NCBI GenBank assembly: GCA_964605795.1 | Contig: CAZSDZ010000006.1 | Location: 1 to 64,000 of the forward strand | DNA: 64,000 bases | Reading direction: 5' to 3' | DNA from: JAFGOM01 sp964605795 | GTDB taxonomy: Archaea > Halobacteriota > Methanomicrobia > Methanomicrobiales > Methanospirillaceae | Made by a program: the position numbers and the translations under genes | In this document: one piece after another, positions 36,665 to 46,333 of the stretch | Layout of the letters: each line of letters begins with the position of its first letter | Numbering within the stretch: position 1 is the stretch's first letter | Notes under the pieces: generated by a model | Database searches by the model: none | What the model was told of the DNA's origin: nothing | What the model saw: only the letters and a program-made list of their open reading frames with translations

Positions 36665-37894
36665 TTACTTGTTGATATTTACCACTTTTGCCGGTGGAAA
36701 CCCGTTAAAGTAGGTGGAAGAGGCGACGGAGTACGCACCGATATTGGTGGAATATACCAGATCGTTGATCTGCAGGTCAGGCAGTTCTGCACTCAGCGTG
36801 ATGGTATCAAATGCATCGCAGGTCGGTCCAAAGACAGCCGAGATAGATGTTTCTCCTTCCTCAAAGGAACGTACCGGATAGGTATTATGATCAAAGACCT
36901 GACCTGAGTAGGTATGGTATACCCCGTCATTGATGTAGTAGCAGGGTTTTCCGTCACGATAGGCTTTTCCAATAACCTTGGCAACAAGAACACAGGCGTT
37001 AGCCACGAGAAACCGTCCCGGTTCTGCAAGTATCTCCATATCAGGAGGAAACAACCGCTTTATCTCGGCATTTAATTTCCGTGCGAGCGTTCGCAGGGAT
37101 TTCACCTCAGGGTGGTACTTCACCGGGAAACCACCGCCAATATCCAGAACCTTTATCTGTCTTCCTGTCCGTGTCTCTGCCTCATCAATGATATTTGCCG
37201 AGAGGTGCAGTGCCTGGATATAATTATCAAAATTCGTACACTGGCTGCCGACGTGAAAACTCAGTCCCTCTACATTCAGCCCCATGGAGAATGCCTCTGC
37301 AATCAGATCAACCGCTTCTCCTGGATCGGCACCAAACTTGGAGGATAGTTCAACCATGGAACCGGTGTTTGGTACTCGTATTCGTAAGACAAGACCGGCA
37401 TGAGGAGCATATTGTTGTATCTTTCGTAACTCCTCGATGTTGTCATACGTTACGAGAGGGTTATATCGGTCAAGTGCCTGGATCGTCTCGATCGGTTTTA
37501 TGGTGTTTGCATAGATTATCTTGTCCCATATCCATTCCTGCCGTTTTTTCTCATCCATATCTCTGAGATTTTCATACACGATCATGAACTCAGGCATGGA
37601 TGCGACATCAAAACTGCACCCCTCCATAAAGAGTGTATGAACGATATCAGGAGTGGAATTTGCTTTCACGGCATAATAAACCTGGGCACGAGGCATGTAC
37701 TTTTTAAATTCACGATAATTTTGCCTGATCTTTTCATGATCAATCACAAAGATGGGTGTACCATGCTCACGTGCCAGTTCGATAAGGTGATCCTTCTGTT
37801 CCCTGCTCAAACAGGAGACGGTCTCGTCGTGTGCGTCTCCCCGTGCTCTCTTTGTATCCTTCACTGCTACGGTTGCCACTACTGAGTAATTCAT
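36665..37894 (-). CDS. PLP-dependent ornithine/diaminopimelate decarboxylase-family enzyme
   Basis: Starting at ATG 37894, the 409-residue protein is a fold-type III decarboxylase. VYYAVKANSTPDIVHTL contains the PLP-binding lysine. GLSFHVGSQCTNF, LDIGGGFPVKYHPEV and EILAEPGRFLVANA form the phosphate-binding barrel, and AVFGPTCDAFDTI carries the C-D pair that in ornithine decarboxylases acts on the substrate from the other subunit. This favours ornithine (or lysine/arginine-type) decarboxylation for polyamine synthesis over diaminopimelate. The ORF could begin at TTG 37918. It stands alone before the YkgJ gene. Confidence 0.88.
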   Translation of the reverse strand: MNYSVVATVAVKDTKRARGDAHDETVSCLSREQKDHLIELAREHGTPIFVIDHEKIRQNYREFKKYMPRAQVYYAVKANSTPDIVHTLFMEGCSFDVASMPEFMIVYENLRDMDEKKRQEWIWDKIIYANTIKPIETIQALDRYNPLVTYDNIEELRKIQQYAPHAGLVLRIRVPNTGSMVELSSKFGADPGEAVDLIAEAFSMGLNVEGLSFHVGSQCTNFDNYIQALHLSANIIDEAETRTGRQIKVLDIGGGFPVKYHPEVKSLRTLARKLNAEIKRLFPPDMEILAEPGRFLVANACVLVAKVIGKAYRDGKPCYYINDGVYHTYSGQVFDHNTYPVRSFEEGETSISAVFGPTCDAFDTITLSAELPDLQINDLVYSTNIGAYSVASSTYFNGFPPAKVVNINK

Positions 37895-38410
37895 CTGATA
37901 AATATGAAAGTATGCCAAAACAACAGAGGGCTTCCCATTGGTCTCATGATGATCCCATTTCGAATCAGGCAGGGATTAAAACGCCGAATATGCGGGTTTT
38001 ACTCTTTTATCCATCCAGGAGAGGTAAAATCTGAAAGATTTTATCTCATATTCCAGTCCTGTTATCGGTAATCCATGCTTCTTTGTTTGTCATGAACACC
38101 TGCTATCTCACTGTCTCATAAACCTGATACGGTATACCGGTGAGGAAAAATGGCTTTGATATCAGGGGTAATATGAATTTTTTAAGAAGAACCGGGATAA
38201 TTATTCTGTGTAGAGAGAGGTGCGCTTTGATATCGTAAACCGAAGGGGAGGGATCACCCTTTTTTCTCTATTACATGCGAGGGTTTTTCTAAAATCCCGG
38301 GATAAGGTGAATATCCGGCCTGGGTGAGACGCAATGATGTGATAGGGAAAAAAACAGAGACGCAACGATAAAAAGATATTTAAGAGTTAAAAGGTAAAGC
38401 AGTCATATTC
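37895..38410. other. Divergent intergenic region with an inverted repeat and a TATA box
   Basis: No gene seen. An imperfect palindrome at 38021-38047 (GAGGTAAAATCT-GAA-AGATTTTATCTC, one mismatch per arm) lies between the two divergent genes. GATATTTAA at 38375-38383 is centred about 32 bp before the ATG at 38411 and is a good TATA candidate for the coiled-coil gene. Confidence 0.45.
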
Positions 38411-41350
38411 ATGCTGCACGATGATGAGGATCTCTCAGATTATGAGAATATCATCTCTTCTCATCTGGGAACCGTCCAGTTTATCGGTGAGCTTCCATTC
38501 AGTGATACTGACAGGGATCTCCTCTGTCGGTCAGTTTGCGGAACCATAACGAGACATCGGGATCTTGCCTCTGTCTGCGAGACGTATCCTGTATCGATTG
38601 CATGTTTCCTCATTGCACAAGCGATAGAGTCTCCTGATATCGAAACGTTCTGGGAACTGGTCTTTTCCGGGCTCGGGATTGCAAAAACCCCCGAAAACCA
38701 GGAATTGTGCATGCACACCTTTCTCTGTGTGCTCTCCCGTTCTGATACGCTCTTCTCTTCAGAGGATTCGTCTGGTGAGGACTTCTTCTACCTCCTTGGT
38801 CTGCACTGCCTGATAGAAAAGGATGCATGCCATGATCTCGAGAACCTGGTATCTGAACTCTCACGGGGGATACAATCTAAAGAAACGAATGCAATCCAGG
38901 AGTTACTGGAACCGGAAGAGACTCACAAGAGAAAGGAAGAGGCAACCCGACTTGATGAGATGCTGCATCATTCCAGCAGTACGCAGGATTTTGAGTTATT
39001 CCTGAAAAAACTAGCGGTTATTGCTCTTTTTCATAAAGAGAAGGATATCTCCCAGACCGCATACACCCTGTTGCACAAGATATACAGTTCGATATCTGAT
39101 GATGAGATAACGGTCTCACCTGAGATAGAACAGGGTTTATCAGTAATTTTTGAGCGGGGATCCCCCGAAAATGCACTGACCAGGATTGCACAAGCAGAGT
39201 CCCCTGGTATCGAGCGGATTTTACAGGAACAGAATAAAATCCCGATCCTTCTGACCGATATCCTCCGGGACCAGAAAGAATCCCTGTTGGATCAGTATAA
39301 AGAGGTGATCTATGCGATAAAATCCGAACTGATATCTGAGATCCAAAATCACCTCAAAGAAACCCTCTTCTCAATCAATGAGGCACGGATAAAGACCCAG
39401 TACCAGATCGAGAAGAACAAAACGAAGTTTGTCGATGATATCTCGCAGTGCATCAATTCCGCACGAACTCTTGAAGATACCGTTACTGCCATTCAGTCGG
39501 CTATTGAGCAGAATACAGAGGAGATCAGGTCATACGTCTCTTCCATGCGTTCTGAGATCCATTCTGATCTCATTGCACAGCAGGGGGAGTCAGATAGTAT
39601 CAGGGACTCTCTCGACCGGTTCGTCTCATCCATCAACCCGTCAATAACTGAGATCCTCACCGAGATTCGGAGAAACAATGCAGATACCCTTGATCTGCTT
39701 CAGATCGTTGAAGATAAAACAAAGAGCACGATAGAAGAGAGTGAACAGACCATCATTGCAGATCTGGGAGATCAGTTGCAGGCATTAGATGCCCTTGTGC
39801 AGTCCTCGAGAACTGATATCGTTACCGAGATGAGACAGGAAAATACCGCAGCCTCAGATCTCCTGCAGAATATCCAGGCCAGGAACGAGAGGAACATGGA
39901 TGTGATGAACGAGATTTCACAGGCAATGATTACCGGGATTGCAGACCAGAAGGATGCGGCAGAGTCTTTGCATTCCGTTCTTCTTGAGGTGGGGAATGAT
40001 GTATTGCGAACCAAAGAGGACATGCTTCTTGTGCTACAGGATCTCGGAGAGATCACCAAAGCACGGATCGATGAGAGTGAGTTTCTTATCTCCTCTGAGA
40101 TCCAGGAGCACATCGATACGTTACGTTCCTCGTTCTCTTCATCTCATTCCCAGTTGCTTTCTGAATTTCAGCAGAGCAAGGGAGATACCCGGGATCTGTT
40201 GCACAAGATCGAGAGCAGAACCTTAAGCAGGATAACAGAGAGCGAGATTGCCACAACGAATCGGATTGAATCACGGGTCTCTGCACTCGCTGATTCGCTC
40301 GAGACCGCCAAGTTTTACCTGGGATCAAAGGTACTTGAGAACAAGGAGGATATGCTTTCTGTTTTACGGGAGATTGAAGAGGTACAGAAAAATCATCGGG
40401 AAAAGGATCGGGACCGTGTCATCGATGAGGTAAAAACCCAGGTCTCTTCATTAAACGACTCAATATTGGCAGCAGAATCAGATCTCAGAACCGGTATCGC
40501 AGCAGAAAAAGAGGTTTTAAAATCAGGTATCGGGGAGATACAGGCAGGTACACAGTCACTGATGGCAGATGTGGAAGCACGAATTGTTGAAGAGATCCGC
40601 CTGCAGAACTCCCTCCTGCATGAGTTTAAGGACTCATCTCTTAACACCATCGGGGACGTTCAGGAGAAGGTCATTGACTCTGCACTCGTTATCGAGGAGA
40701 TGAAGGATATCCAGAGACGATTCACCTCTGATGTATCATACAAGATTGACGGGCTCGTCTCCCAGTTGCAGGATATCGCACAGAAAAGGGAGGGCGGAGA
40801 GAATATCGAGGTAAGTCGTCTCAGACAAAAAGCCCGTATCCTTCTTTCTGAAGGATCACCTGATGATCTATTCCCGGTGTACCACGAGATAATTGCGCAA
40901 AATCCCGGTGATACCGATGCATGGACCTCTCTTGCCTATCTCTCCATCAAGAACGGGGCATATGATGAAGGGATACGGATCATCCGGACGGAACTTGCCG
41001 ATGGATATTCAAGCGATCTTCTCGACTTCTGGTATGCATATGCCCGGTATAAATCAGGCATCACCGATACGATGCCGTACGAGACTGAATCACGGTTCAC
41101 CGAAGCGCGACGGATGTACCAGGCTGCCAGGTACGACGAAGCCAGGATACTGCTTGAATCAATCGAAGCCAGTCATCGCAATGACCCGAGGTATGCAATA
41201 TACCGTGCATTCTGTCTTTTAAAGACCGGAGATCTTGTTGCTGCCCGGTACTGGGTCTCCCGGTGTCATGAACTCGATCCCGCAGACCGGAAGGTCTCTG
41301 AACTGCTCGTAACGCTGGGGGCAAAGATAAACCAGCCCGATCCAGAGTGA
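38411..41350 (+). CDS. 979-residue coiled-coil protein with C-terminal TPRs
   Basis: The protein has no signal peptide or membrane helix and should be cytoplasmic. Residues about 1-290 are mixed helical, with an acidic start. About 290-800 is a long series of amphipathic helices rich in Glu, Ser, Ile and Leu; segments such as EIRRNNADTLDLLQIVEDK, EMRQENTAASDLLQNIQAR and EFQQSKGDTRDLLHKIESR recur with a related pattern, so this part grew by internal duplication. Residues about 815-979 contain TPR-like repeats (NPGDTDAWTSLAYLSIKNGA). It resembles structural or scaffold proteins in general, not a named family. It is convergent with the coenzyme M operon, 4 bp apart. Confidence 0.75.
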   Translation: MLHDDEDLSDYENIISSHLGTVQFIGELPFSDTDRDLLCRSVCGTITRHRDLASVCETYPVSIACFLIAQAIESPDIETFWELVFSGLGIAKTPENQELCMHTFLCVLSRSDTLFSSEDSSGEDFFYLLGLHCLIEKDACHDLENLVSELSRGIQSKETNAIQELLEPEETHKRKEEATRLDEMLHHSSSTQDFELFLKKLAVIALFHKEKDISQTAYTLLHKIYSSISDDEITVSPEIEQGLSVIFERGSPENALTRIAQAESPGIERILQEQNKIPILLTDILRDQKESLLDQYKEVIYAIKSELISEIQNHLKETLFSINEARIKTQYQIEKNKTKFVDDISQCINSARTLEDTVTAIQSAIEQNTEEIRSYVSSMRSEIHSDLIAQQGESDSIRDSLDRFVSSINPSITEILTEIRRNNADTLDLLQIVEDKTKSTIEESEQTIIADLGDQLQALDALVQSSRTDIVTEMRQENTAASDLLQNIQARNERNMDVMNEISQAMITGIADQKDAAESLHSVLLEVGNDVLRTKEDMLLVLQDLGEITKARIDESEFLISSEIQEHIDTLRSSFSSSHSQLLSEFQQSKGDTRDLLHKIESRTLSRITESEIATTNRIESRVSALADSLETAKFYLGSKVLENKEDMLSVLREIEEVQKNHREKDRDRVIDEVKTQVSSLNDSILAAESDLRTGIAAEKEVLKSGIGEIQAGTQSLMADVEARIVEEIRLQNSLLHEFKDSSLNTIGDVQEKVIDSALVIEEMKDIQRRFTSDVSYKIDGLVSQLQDIAQKREGGENIEVSRLRQKARILLSEGSPDDLFPVYHEIIAQNPGDTDAWTSLAYLSIKNGAYDEGIRIIRTELADGYSSDLLDFWYAYARYKSGITDTMPYETESRFTEARRMYQAARYDEARILLESIEASHRNDPRYAIYRAFCLLKTGDLVAARYWVSRCHELDPADRKVSELLVTLGAKINQPDPE

Positions 41351-41354
41351 CCGG

Positions 41355-42476
41355 TCATGCTTTTTTTCTGATGGTCTCCATGAACCGGGATGCTATCTTT
41401 TGGGCAGGAAGCGGGATATCAGGGGTCCGGGTATTGCCGGGTTTGAGAAGTACATGGATAAAGGATGGCCCTTCTCCCTTCTCATGAAGTGCCACTTTCA
41501 GTTCAGTTTCATTCTGGACTTTTTTGGTTCTCGTAAGGCCAGCACCGATTGCAAGCAGTTCCAGATCACTTCTGTTCCAGGCAGCAGTCATCTGCCCGCC
41601 GGTGCTGCCAAATGCTCCGTTGTCAAGTGCAACGATCGTGAGGTTTGCCGGGAATTCTGATGCAACCGTCGGGAGGATAGCGGTTCCAAGCAGGCTGCCG
41701 TCACCGTCAAGAACGATAACATCCCGTTTTTGTCCGAGAGCAAGTCCAAGCCCGATGGGTGTTGCCTGTGTGTAACTGCCAAGCATGTAAAAGTTCTCCG
41801 GCCGGTCTCCTGTGGCATACAACTCCTTTGAGGGGATGCCGATATTTGCTACCACCAGTTCATCGGTCAGTTCCTGTGCAATGACCCTGATGGCATCTCC
41901 CCGTATCATCTTTGGCTCGGCTATCTCTCGCTGATAGGAAAGACTGACCTGGCGTGCCCGTGAAGGAAATGCGATATCGCTCCCGCATTCTTCACTCTGC
42001 TCCCAGAATTGCGGTGATATCAGGATGACATGGATCTCGGATCTCTCAAATGACTGAACAACTGCGTGTCGTATCTGTTCCGGGGAGCCATCGGCAACAA
42101 TGGTGCAGGATATGCCGGTTGCCTGTAAAATGTCAGGTATTTTCTGGTTAAAGGGGATCTGTGCCGGTATCTTCTCCCGGTAGACTCCTCTCCAGCTTGC
42201 AAGAATAGGAAGGGGCAGGCGGTATAACGCGGTTAAGGTAAGCAGGGCGTTTAAGGAGTTACCAAGGCCAGAGCTCTGCATCTGCAATACCGCCCTCTGG
42301 CCTGAGAGGGCAAGCCCTGCACAGAGACCAACTCCGTCCTCCTCCCGGTTGACGGTAATATAGGAAAAATCCTCTTCTAAGACAGAGCAGAGGTTCTTTG
42401 TCCTGTCACAGGGAAGGGAGACAACGTAATTGACCGACTCTTCTGCAAGGATTCGCGATACTTCTCTCTCAATCAT
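41355..42476 (-). CDS. comDE: Sulfopyruvate decarboxylase, fused alpha and beta subunits (ComDE)
   Basis: This TPP-dependent enzyme converts sulfopyruvate to sulfoacetaldehyde in coenzyme M synthesis. The N-terminal half is ComD-like (YVVSLPCDRTKNLCSVLEED, VNREEDGVGLCAGLALSGQR, QMQSSGLGNSLNALLTL). The C-terminal half is ComE-like, with the TPP motif VIVLDGDGSLLGTAILPT...LDNGAFGSTGGQ. The glutamate in NREED is the expected cofactor-activating residue. I start at ATG 42476, which overlaps the cysteate synthase stop by 4 bp (ATGA); the frame extends to 42509. In some methanogens the two subunits are separate proteins; here they form one 373-residue chain. It is the last gene of the operon. Confidence 0.9.
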   Translation of the reverse strand: MIEREVSRILAEESVNYVVSLPCDRTKNLCSVLEEDFSYITVNREEDGVGLCAGLALSGQRAVLQMQSSGLGNSLNALLTLTALYRLPLPILASWRGVYREKIPAQIPFNQKIPDILQATGISCTIVADGSPEQIRHAVVQSFERSEIHVILISPQFWEQSEECGSDIAFPSRARQVSLSYQREIAEPKMIRGDAIRVIAQELTDELVVANIGIPSKELYATGDRPENFYMLGSYTQATPIGLGLALGQKRDVIVLDGDGSLLGTAILPTVASEFPANLTIVALDNGAFGSTGGQMTAAWNRSDLELLAIGAGLTRTKKVQNETELKVALHEKGEGPSFIHVLLKPGNTRTPDIPLPAQKIASRFMETIRKKA

Positions 42477-43744
42477 CTGGCATCCATCCATTGCCGTATC
42501 TGTGTACATACTAGGTATGCCGATTCTTCTCTTCCGAGATGGGCTCCCGGCTCTACCGGCAGGAGATGGTAGTCTTCTCTGACCCTCTGGTACCCGCCAC
42601 CAGTGATGTGCAGAAGGATGGTATCGTCACGATCGACCTCTCCTGCACGAACTGCCTGCATGAGGGAGGCGACACAGACTGCAGCGGCAGGATCCAGGTC
42701 AATCCCCTCGTGTCTGGTAAAATACGCACCTGCTCTCTCTGCCTCGTCATTGGTGACTGCATTCATCTTACCCCGGGTGGCAGTAAGAGCATCAAAGACT
42801 CCTCCGGTAATACTGTACGGCGGGTTCCGGTTTGTAAGCACCGGTGCAGATACCTTTCCCGTGGCATTCTCTGCATCAGGCATGTCGGTATCAGGGATGA
42901 TTTCCCGTCTCCCTGCATGGAATGCCGAGACCATCGGGATAAAGGGGATATTCTGCGAGAGATACAGCCGGGGAAGCACGGTACCGAAATTCCCGTCCCG
43001 GATCAGGCGTTGTGCCATCTCCCAGGCAGCAATGCCTCCTGTTCCGCTTCCCACGGCCTGGAAGTACCAGTCAGGCAGCGACCCGATAACCGATACCGCA
43101 TCAAGCATCGCTGTCCCCATCCCGTCACGGCGTGCCGGGTTTTTCGCTCCTCCTTCCGGGATAACACCTTCCATCTCACAGATCCGGTTACCGGCGGCAA
43201 TGGCATCTGAATAATCCCCGTCAACAGTGACAAGAAAGACAGAATCGGTCTCTTTTGTTGTCCAGATACTCGCTGCTGCAGATGACGGGACCGTGATAAT
43301 AACCGGTATCCCTGAGTATGCCGAGACCTGGGCAAATGCACGCCCGGTATTGCCTGCAGATGCGACAAGGAGAATTGAGTCTGTACACTCGAGACGTCTC
43401 TGCATGGTCGGAAGTGCTTCGAGTTCCTTAAACGAGCAGGTTACCAGGTTTCCCCTCTTTTCAGGCCAGTACCCGGAGAAACAGATATACAGATTCGACA
43501 GTCCGAGTTCCGGGCCCAGATGTTCGCTATGATAGGTCACCGGTCCGGCATCGGTTGGTACGGTCCCATGACAGCAGAGCCAGTCAATGAACCGGAACAT
43601 CCCTGCATGGTTTTTCTGAATAACAAACTTCTTCTCCTGATACTGTGGCTGCAGGAGCCCGAAGCATCCCTTCGGACACTCATTGGTATACTGATCCGGT
43701 ACGGTGGCTTTGCAGACCGGACATTGCAGGATATACTCTCCCAT
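42473..43744 (-). CDS. Cysteate synthase
   Basis: This 423-residue PLP enzyme is related to threonine synthase and makes L-cysteate from phosphoserine and sulfite, the entry to coenzyme M in Methanomicrobiales and Methanosarcinales. It has an N-terminal zinc-ribbon-like segment (LQCPVCKATVPDQYTNECPK), then SFKELEALPTMQRR, the phosphate-binding VASAGNTGRAFAQVSAYSG and QAVGSGTGGIAAWEMAQR. The PLP lysine is not obvious in the usual threonine-synthase wording but is expected in the SFKE segment. I chose ATG 43744 because AGGTGA lies five bases upstream; a GTG at 43753 is less likely. It directly precedes comDE. Confidence 0.9.
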   Translation of the reverse strand: MGEYILQCPVCKATVPDQYTNECPKGCFGLLQPQYQEKKFVIQKNHAGMFRFIDWLCCHGTVPTDAGPVTYHSEHLGPELGLSNLYICFSGYWPEKRGNLVTCSFKELEALPTMQRRLECTDSILLVASAGNTGRAFAQVSAYSGIPVIITVPSSAAASIWTTKETDSVFLVTVDGDYSDAIAAGNRICEMEGVIPEGGAKNPARRDGMGTAMLDAVSVIGSLPDWYFQAVGSGTGGIAAWEMAQRLIRDGNFGTVLPRLYLSQNIPFIPMVSAFHAGRREIIPDTDMPDAENATGKVSAPVLTNRNPPYSITGGVFDALTATRGKMNAVTNDEAERAGAYFTRHEGIDLDPAAAVCVASLMQAVRAGEVDRDDTILLHITGGGYQRVREDYHLLPVEPGAHLGREESAYLVCTQIRQWMDAR

Positions 43745-43753
43745 TCTTTTCAC

Positions 43754-44986
43754 CTATATCTGGATCTGAAATGTTCCGCAAAGAATACGGGTCTTCAGGT
43801 CAGCACTTATTCTTTCTCCTCTCCTCCGGTCTGACTGCCGGAGTATGACAGGGGTATCTCTCCCGAGAACCGGTATCGATCCCATATTCATCGTGTATAC
43901 TCCTCCCAGACAAACATGGGTGCAGGTCCCGCAGGATATACAGTGCGTCGCATCGATAGGATGACCCGAGACGATGGCACCGGTCGGGCAGGATTGTTCT
44001 GCCAGGCACGGGGTACACGAGATGCAGTCTTCATGATCCTCGAGAACCGTTAGAGAGGTTTCCTGCCAAACCCTGCTATATCGGGTCAGATCAACCTGGC
44101 TGCGATCGATGAGATCCACCACCGGCAGGGGAATATCTTCGTCAAGGACGAGAAGGTTTGCGAGGGCATCCTCGTCAGTGACAGGGATTGCAGCCCCGAC
44201 TGATACGAGGCACTCAGGACCCGCAGAGGTGATAAAACCACCCATGTACTCAGGCTCCATCTCAAAAAACCCTGCAGACAATGCAAGGTTTGGTCGTACC
44301 TGGCTGGACCGGGTTCCGCACCCGAGAACCAGTCCCGATGCACCATTAAGAAGAACCGGTGTACCGGTATGGATAAACCGCATATCCGGATCATTTGCAA
44401 GGGGATTTATCTCTCCACATCCGCTCACGGTAGTCCCGTCTGCGTTACCTGGAAAAGGGAGGACAGAGAAGATCGTCTGCTGTTCTCTGTCTTTTTGATT
44501 GACAAAGGCAGAGTAGTTACAAAAGGCACTTCGTGTAGTACAGAGCCGGGCAAAGGGTATCTCGTGCCCGGAAATAGTTCTCTCGTACCGTTTTCCGTTC
44601 GATTCGGCCTCTACCTGTAACTCACATCCTTCGGCGATATCCCGAAACAGGTGACCGCCACCGTACCGGGGGGATGCACGGGCGGTACCATACACGATAC
44701 AGTCAACGATCCCCAACCCTTCGTTCGGGCAGGGACCGGGGAATGCCGGGACACCGTTTATGGTGATTGCATCAGCCCTCCCAAAAACACCGGGATCTGC
44801 AACCGGAATCGTCAGGACTGCATACGTCCCGGACATCACTCCGCAGGTACCGCAGGTGACGACATCGATCTCTTCCACGGTAGGAATATCGTCTCTCCTG
44901 ATCCTGTCTTTTAATTCACCTGCAGTGCAGACCGTGGCGGTGCCGTCATCTATCGATCGGGCAATCTCCTGGATCGTCTTTTTCAT
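43754..44986 (-). CDS. Methanogenesis marker 16-like DUF39 protein with ferredoxin domain
   Basis: The 410-residue protein has a DUF39 (homocysteine-biosynthesis-type) domain (about 1-345; VDVVTCGTCGVMSGTYAVLT-like segment near the start, GLGIVDCIVYGTARASP-like and GASGLVLGCGTRSSQVRPNL later) and a C-terminal pair of 4Fe-4S motifs (CISCTPCLAEQSCPTGAI and CISCGTCTHVC). This combination is the putative methanogenesis marker 16 metalloprotein. DUF39 proteins have been implicated in sulfur transfer to homocysteine in methanogens, so a sulfur-related role beside coenzyme M genes is sensible but not proven. ATG 44986 overlaps the upstream stop by 4 bp; the frame extends to 45076. Confidence 0.88.
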   Translation of the reverse strand: MKKTIQEIARSIDDGTATVCTAGELKDRIRRDDIPTVEEIDVVTCGTCGVMSGTYAVLTIPVADPGVFGRADAITINGVPAFPGPCPNEGLGIVDCIVYGTARASPRYGGGHLFRDIAEGCELQVEAESNGKRYERTISGHEIPFARLCTTRSAFCNYSAFVNQKDREQQTIFSVLPFPGNADGTTVSGCGEINPLANDPDMRFIHTGTPVLLNGASGLVLGCGTRSSQVRPNLALSAGFFEMEPEYMGGFITSAGPECLVSVGAAIPVTDEDALANLLVLDEDIPLPVVDLIDRSQVDLTRYSRVWQETSLTVLEDHEDCISCTPCLAEQSCPTGAIVSGHPIDATHCISCGTCTHVCLGGVYTMNMGSIPVLGRDTPVILRQSDRRRGERISADLKTRILCGTFQIQI

Positions 44987-45660
44987 ATCCGAATATCCTC
45001 TACCCTGACGACCATCCCGGCTTTTGTCTGAATTACCATGTTCACAACGCCGGTATGGGAGAGATCCATCATGCAATATCCCGGTAAAAACCGCTGTCTT
45101 CTCCCGAATTCAGGGGGATTTTTGATCGTCTGTGCTATCCCCTCAAACCCGATGACATGGTATGCCCTGATATCCTTGACAGCAGCGTGATTATCCCGTG
45201 CTATCATCGGGGAAACCACGTGGCAGGTTAAAAGACCGGTTATCTGGTCTGATGACAAAACCGAGAGGACATGCTGGACCGGGCACCCGGCACCCATGGG
45301 TCTGCCAAGGAGCGTGTCCCCCGCACCAATATCCATCCGTTCCACCATGTCAGGCCGAAACGGCAGGATAATCTTTCGTGCTGACGGCTCTCCGGTAAAG
45401 GGATCCATGATAAAATCATAGTGATTGCCAACAATGTCGATGCCGGAATAGCGGACCGTATCTCGTGGATCACTCTTCTCTTCGGGTTTTTCTGCCTGCC
45501 CGTGATAATAAGGACAGTCTTTCTTTTCTTTTATCCCTTCCCGTACCCGTCTGATAAAGGTCTCACAATCCGGTGCCCCGCAGAGCCCGCAGTCATGCCC
45601 CGGGGGTGTCCACTCCTCTTTCGTATCAGTCACCCCTGAATGAAAATTCAGGATTGTCAA
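44983..45660 (-). CDS. Fe-S cluster protein of the coenzyme M operon
   Basis: The 225-residue protein starts with a PF04060-type four-cysteine cluster (CGLCGAPDCETF...KKDCPYY, about residues 24-52), followed by a domain of about 170 residues with ARKIILPFRPDMVERMDIGA and LGRPMGAGCPVQHVLSVL, and ending with QTKAGMVVRVEDIRI. No enzymatic function is known to me for the second domain. The annotated start overlaps the GTPase gene by 35 bp; a GTG at 45633 would reduce this to 8 bp. Its stop overlaps the DUF39/ferredoxin start (ATGA). Conserved position suggests that the two Fe-S proteins work together. Confidence 0.8.
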   Translation of the reverse strand: MTILNFHSGVTDTKEEWTPPGHDCGLCGAPDCETFIRRVREGIKEKKDCPYYHGQAEKPEEKSDPRDTVRYSGIDIVGNHYDFIMDPFTGEPSARKIILPFRPDMVERMDIGAGDTLLGRPMGAGCPVQHVLSVLSSDQITGLLTCHVVSPMIARDNHAAVKDIRAYHVIGFEGIAQTIKNPPEFGRRQRFLPGYCMMDLSHTGVVNMVIQTKAGMVVRVEDIRI

Positions 45661-46333
45661 GGGAACGGATCATGCCAAAGTGATTCTGCCATCCGATCTC
45701 CCGCTTCCCGACACAGATGGTGCAGACTCCCAGGGGCGGAGCGCCCAGAAGGGTGATGGAACCGGGATCCTGTATTGGTTCCTGGTTTTCTATTGCCCGG
45801 AAGAGATACCGAAGTCCTGTTCCCTGGATGGCATTGGTCTCGATGATATCAAGGCTGTTGTTGACTTCACAGATCCTCTCCCGAAACACCTCTTTCTCAG
45901 CCTGTGAGATGAGATCGGTATGGGTCACAACGGCAATATCAGAAAGACCGAGCATGGCACTCATCTTAAAGGGAGTATGGATCCCGGCGATGGCACTGAC
46001 AACAACGATCCCGAGAGACTGGGTGAGGAACGGTGAGCAACGCAGGCACAGCCCTGCACTCTCAACAATGAGGATATCTGCTTTTTCCTGTTCTGCCCAG
46101 GATATCGCATCGGAAACAACAAGAATGCCGACGTGATCGGGACAGACATCTCCTGAATACACCTTTTTTGTCGGGATATGAAACTCTTCTGCCAGTTCAA
46201 TGTCCTCAAATGCCCGAACGACATCAATTTTCAGGTAAAATATCCGGGTCTCCGGGAGATACTGCTTTATAATCTGACGTGCAACCGTGGTCTTTCCTGC
46301 CGAAGGCGGTCCGGCAATGATAAGAAGTTTCAT
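45626..46333 (-). CDS. HypB/UreG-like P-loop GTPase
   Basis: The 235-residue protein has Walker A GPPSAGKTTVARQIIKQ at the N-terminus, IFYLKIDVVRAFEDIELAEE, a switch-like IVESAGLCLRCSPFL, and VVTHTDLISQAEKEVFRE, in which T-H-T-D replaces the guanine-specificity N-K-x-D. It ends with CTICVGKREIGWQNH, a short Cys-containing tail. HypB/UreG/CobW-type GTPases insert metals into enzymes, so a metal or cluster maturation role with the adjacent Fe-S proteins is plausible. It overlaps the ATPase gene by 4 bp. Confidence 0.82.
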   Translation of the reverse strand: MKLLIIAGPPSAGKTTVARQIIKQYLPETRIFYLKIDVVRAFEDIELAEEFHIPTKKVYSGDVCPDHVGILVVSDAISWAEQEKADILIVESAGLCLRCSPFLTQSLGIVVVSAIAGIHTPFKMSAMLGLSDIAVVTHTDLISQAEKEVFRERICEVNNSLDIIETNAIQGTGLRYLFRAIENQEPIQDPGSITLLGAPPLGVCTICVGKREIGWQNHFGMIRSLDNPEFSFRGD

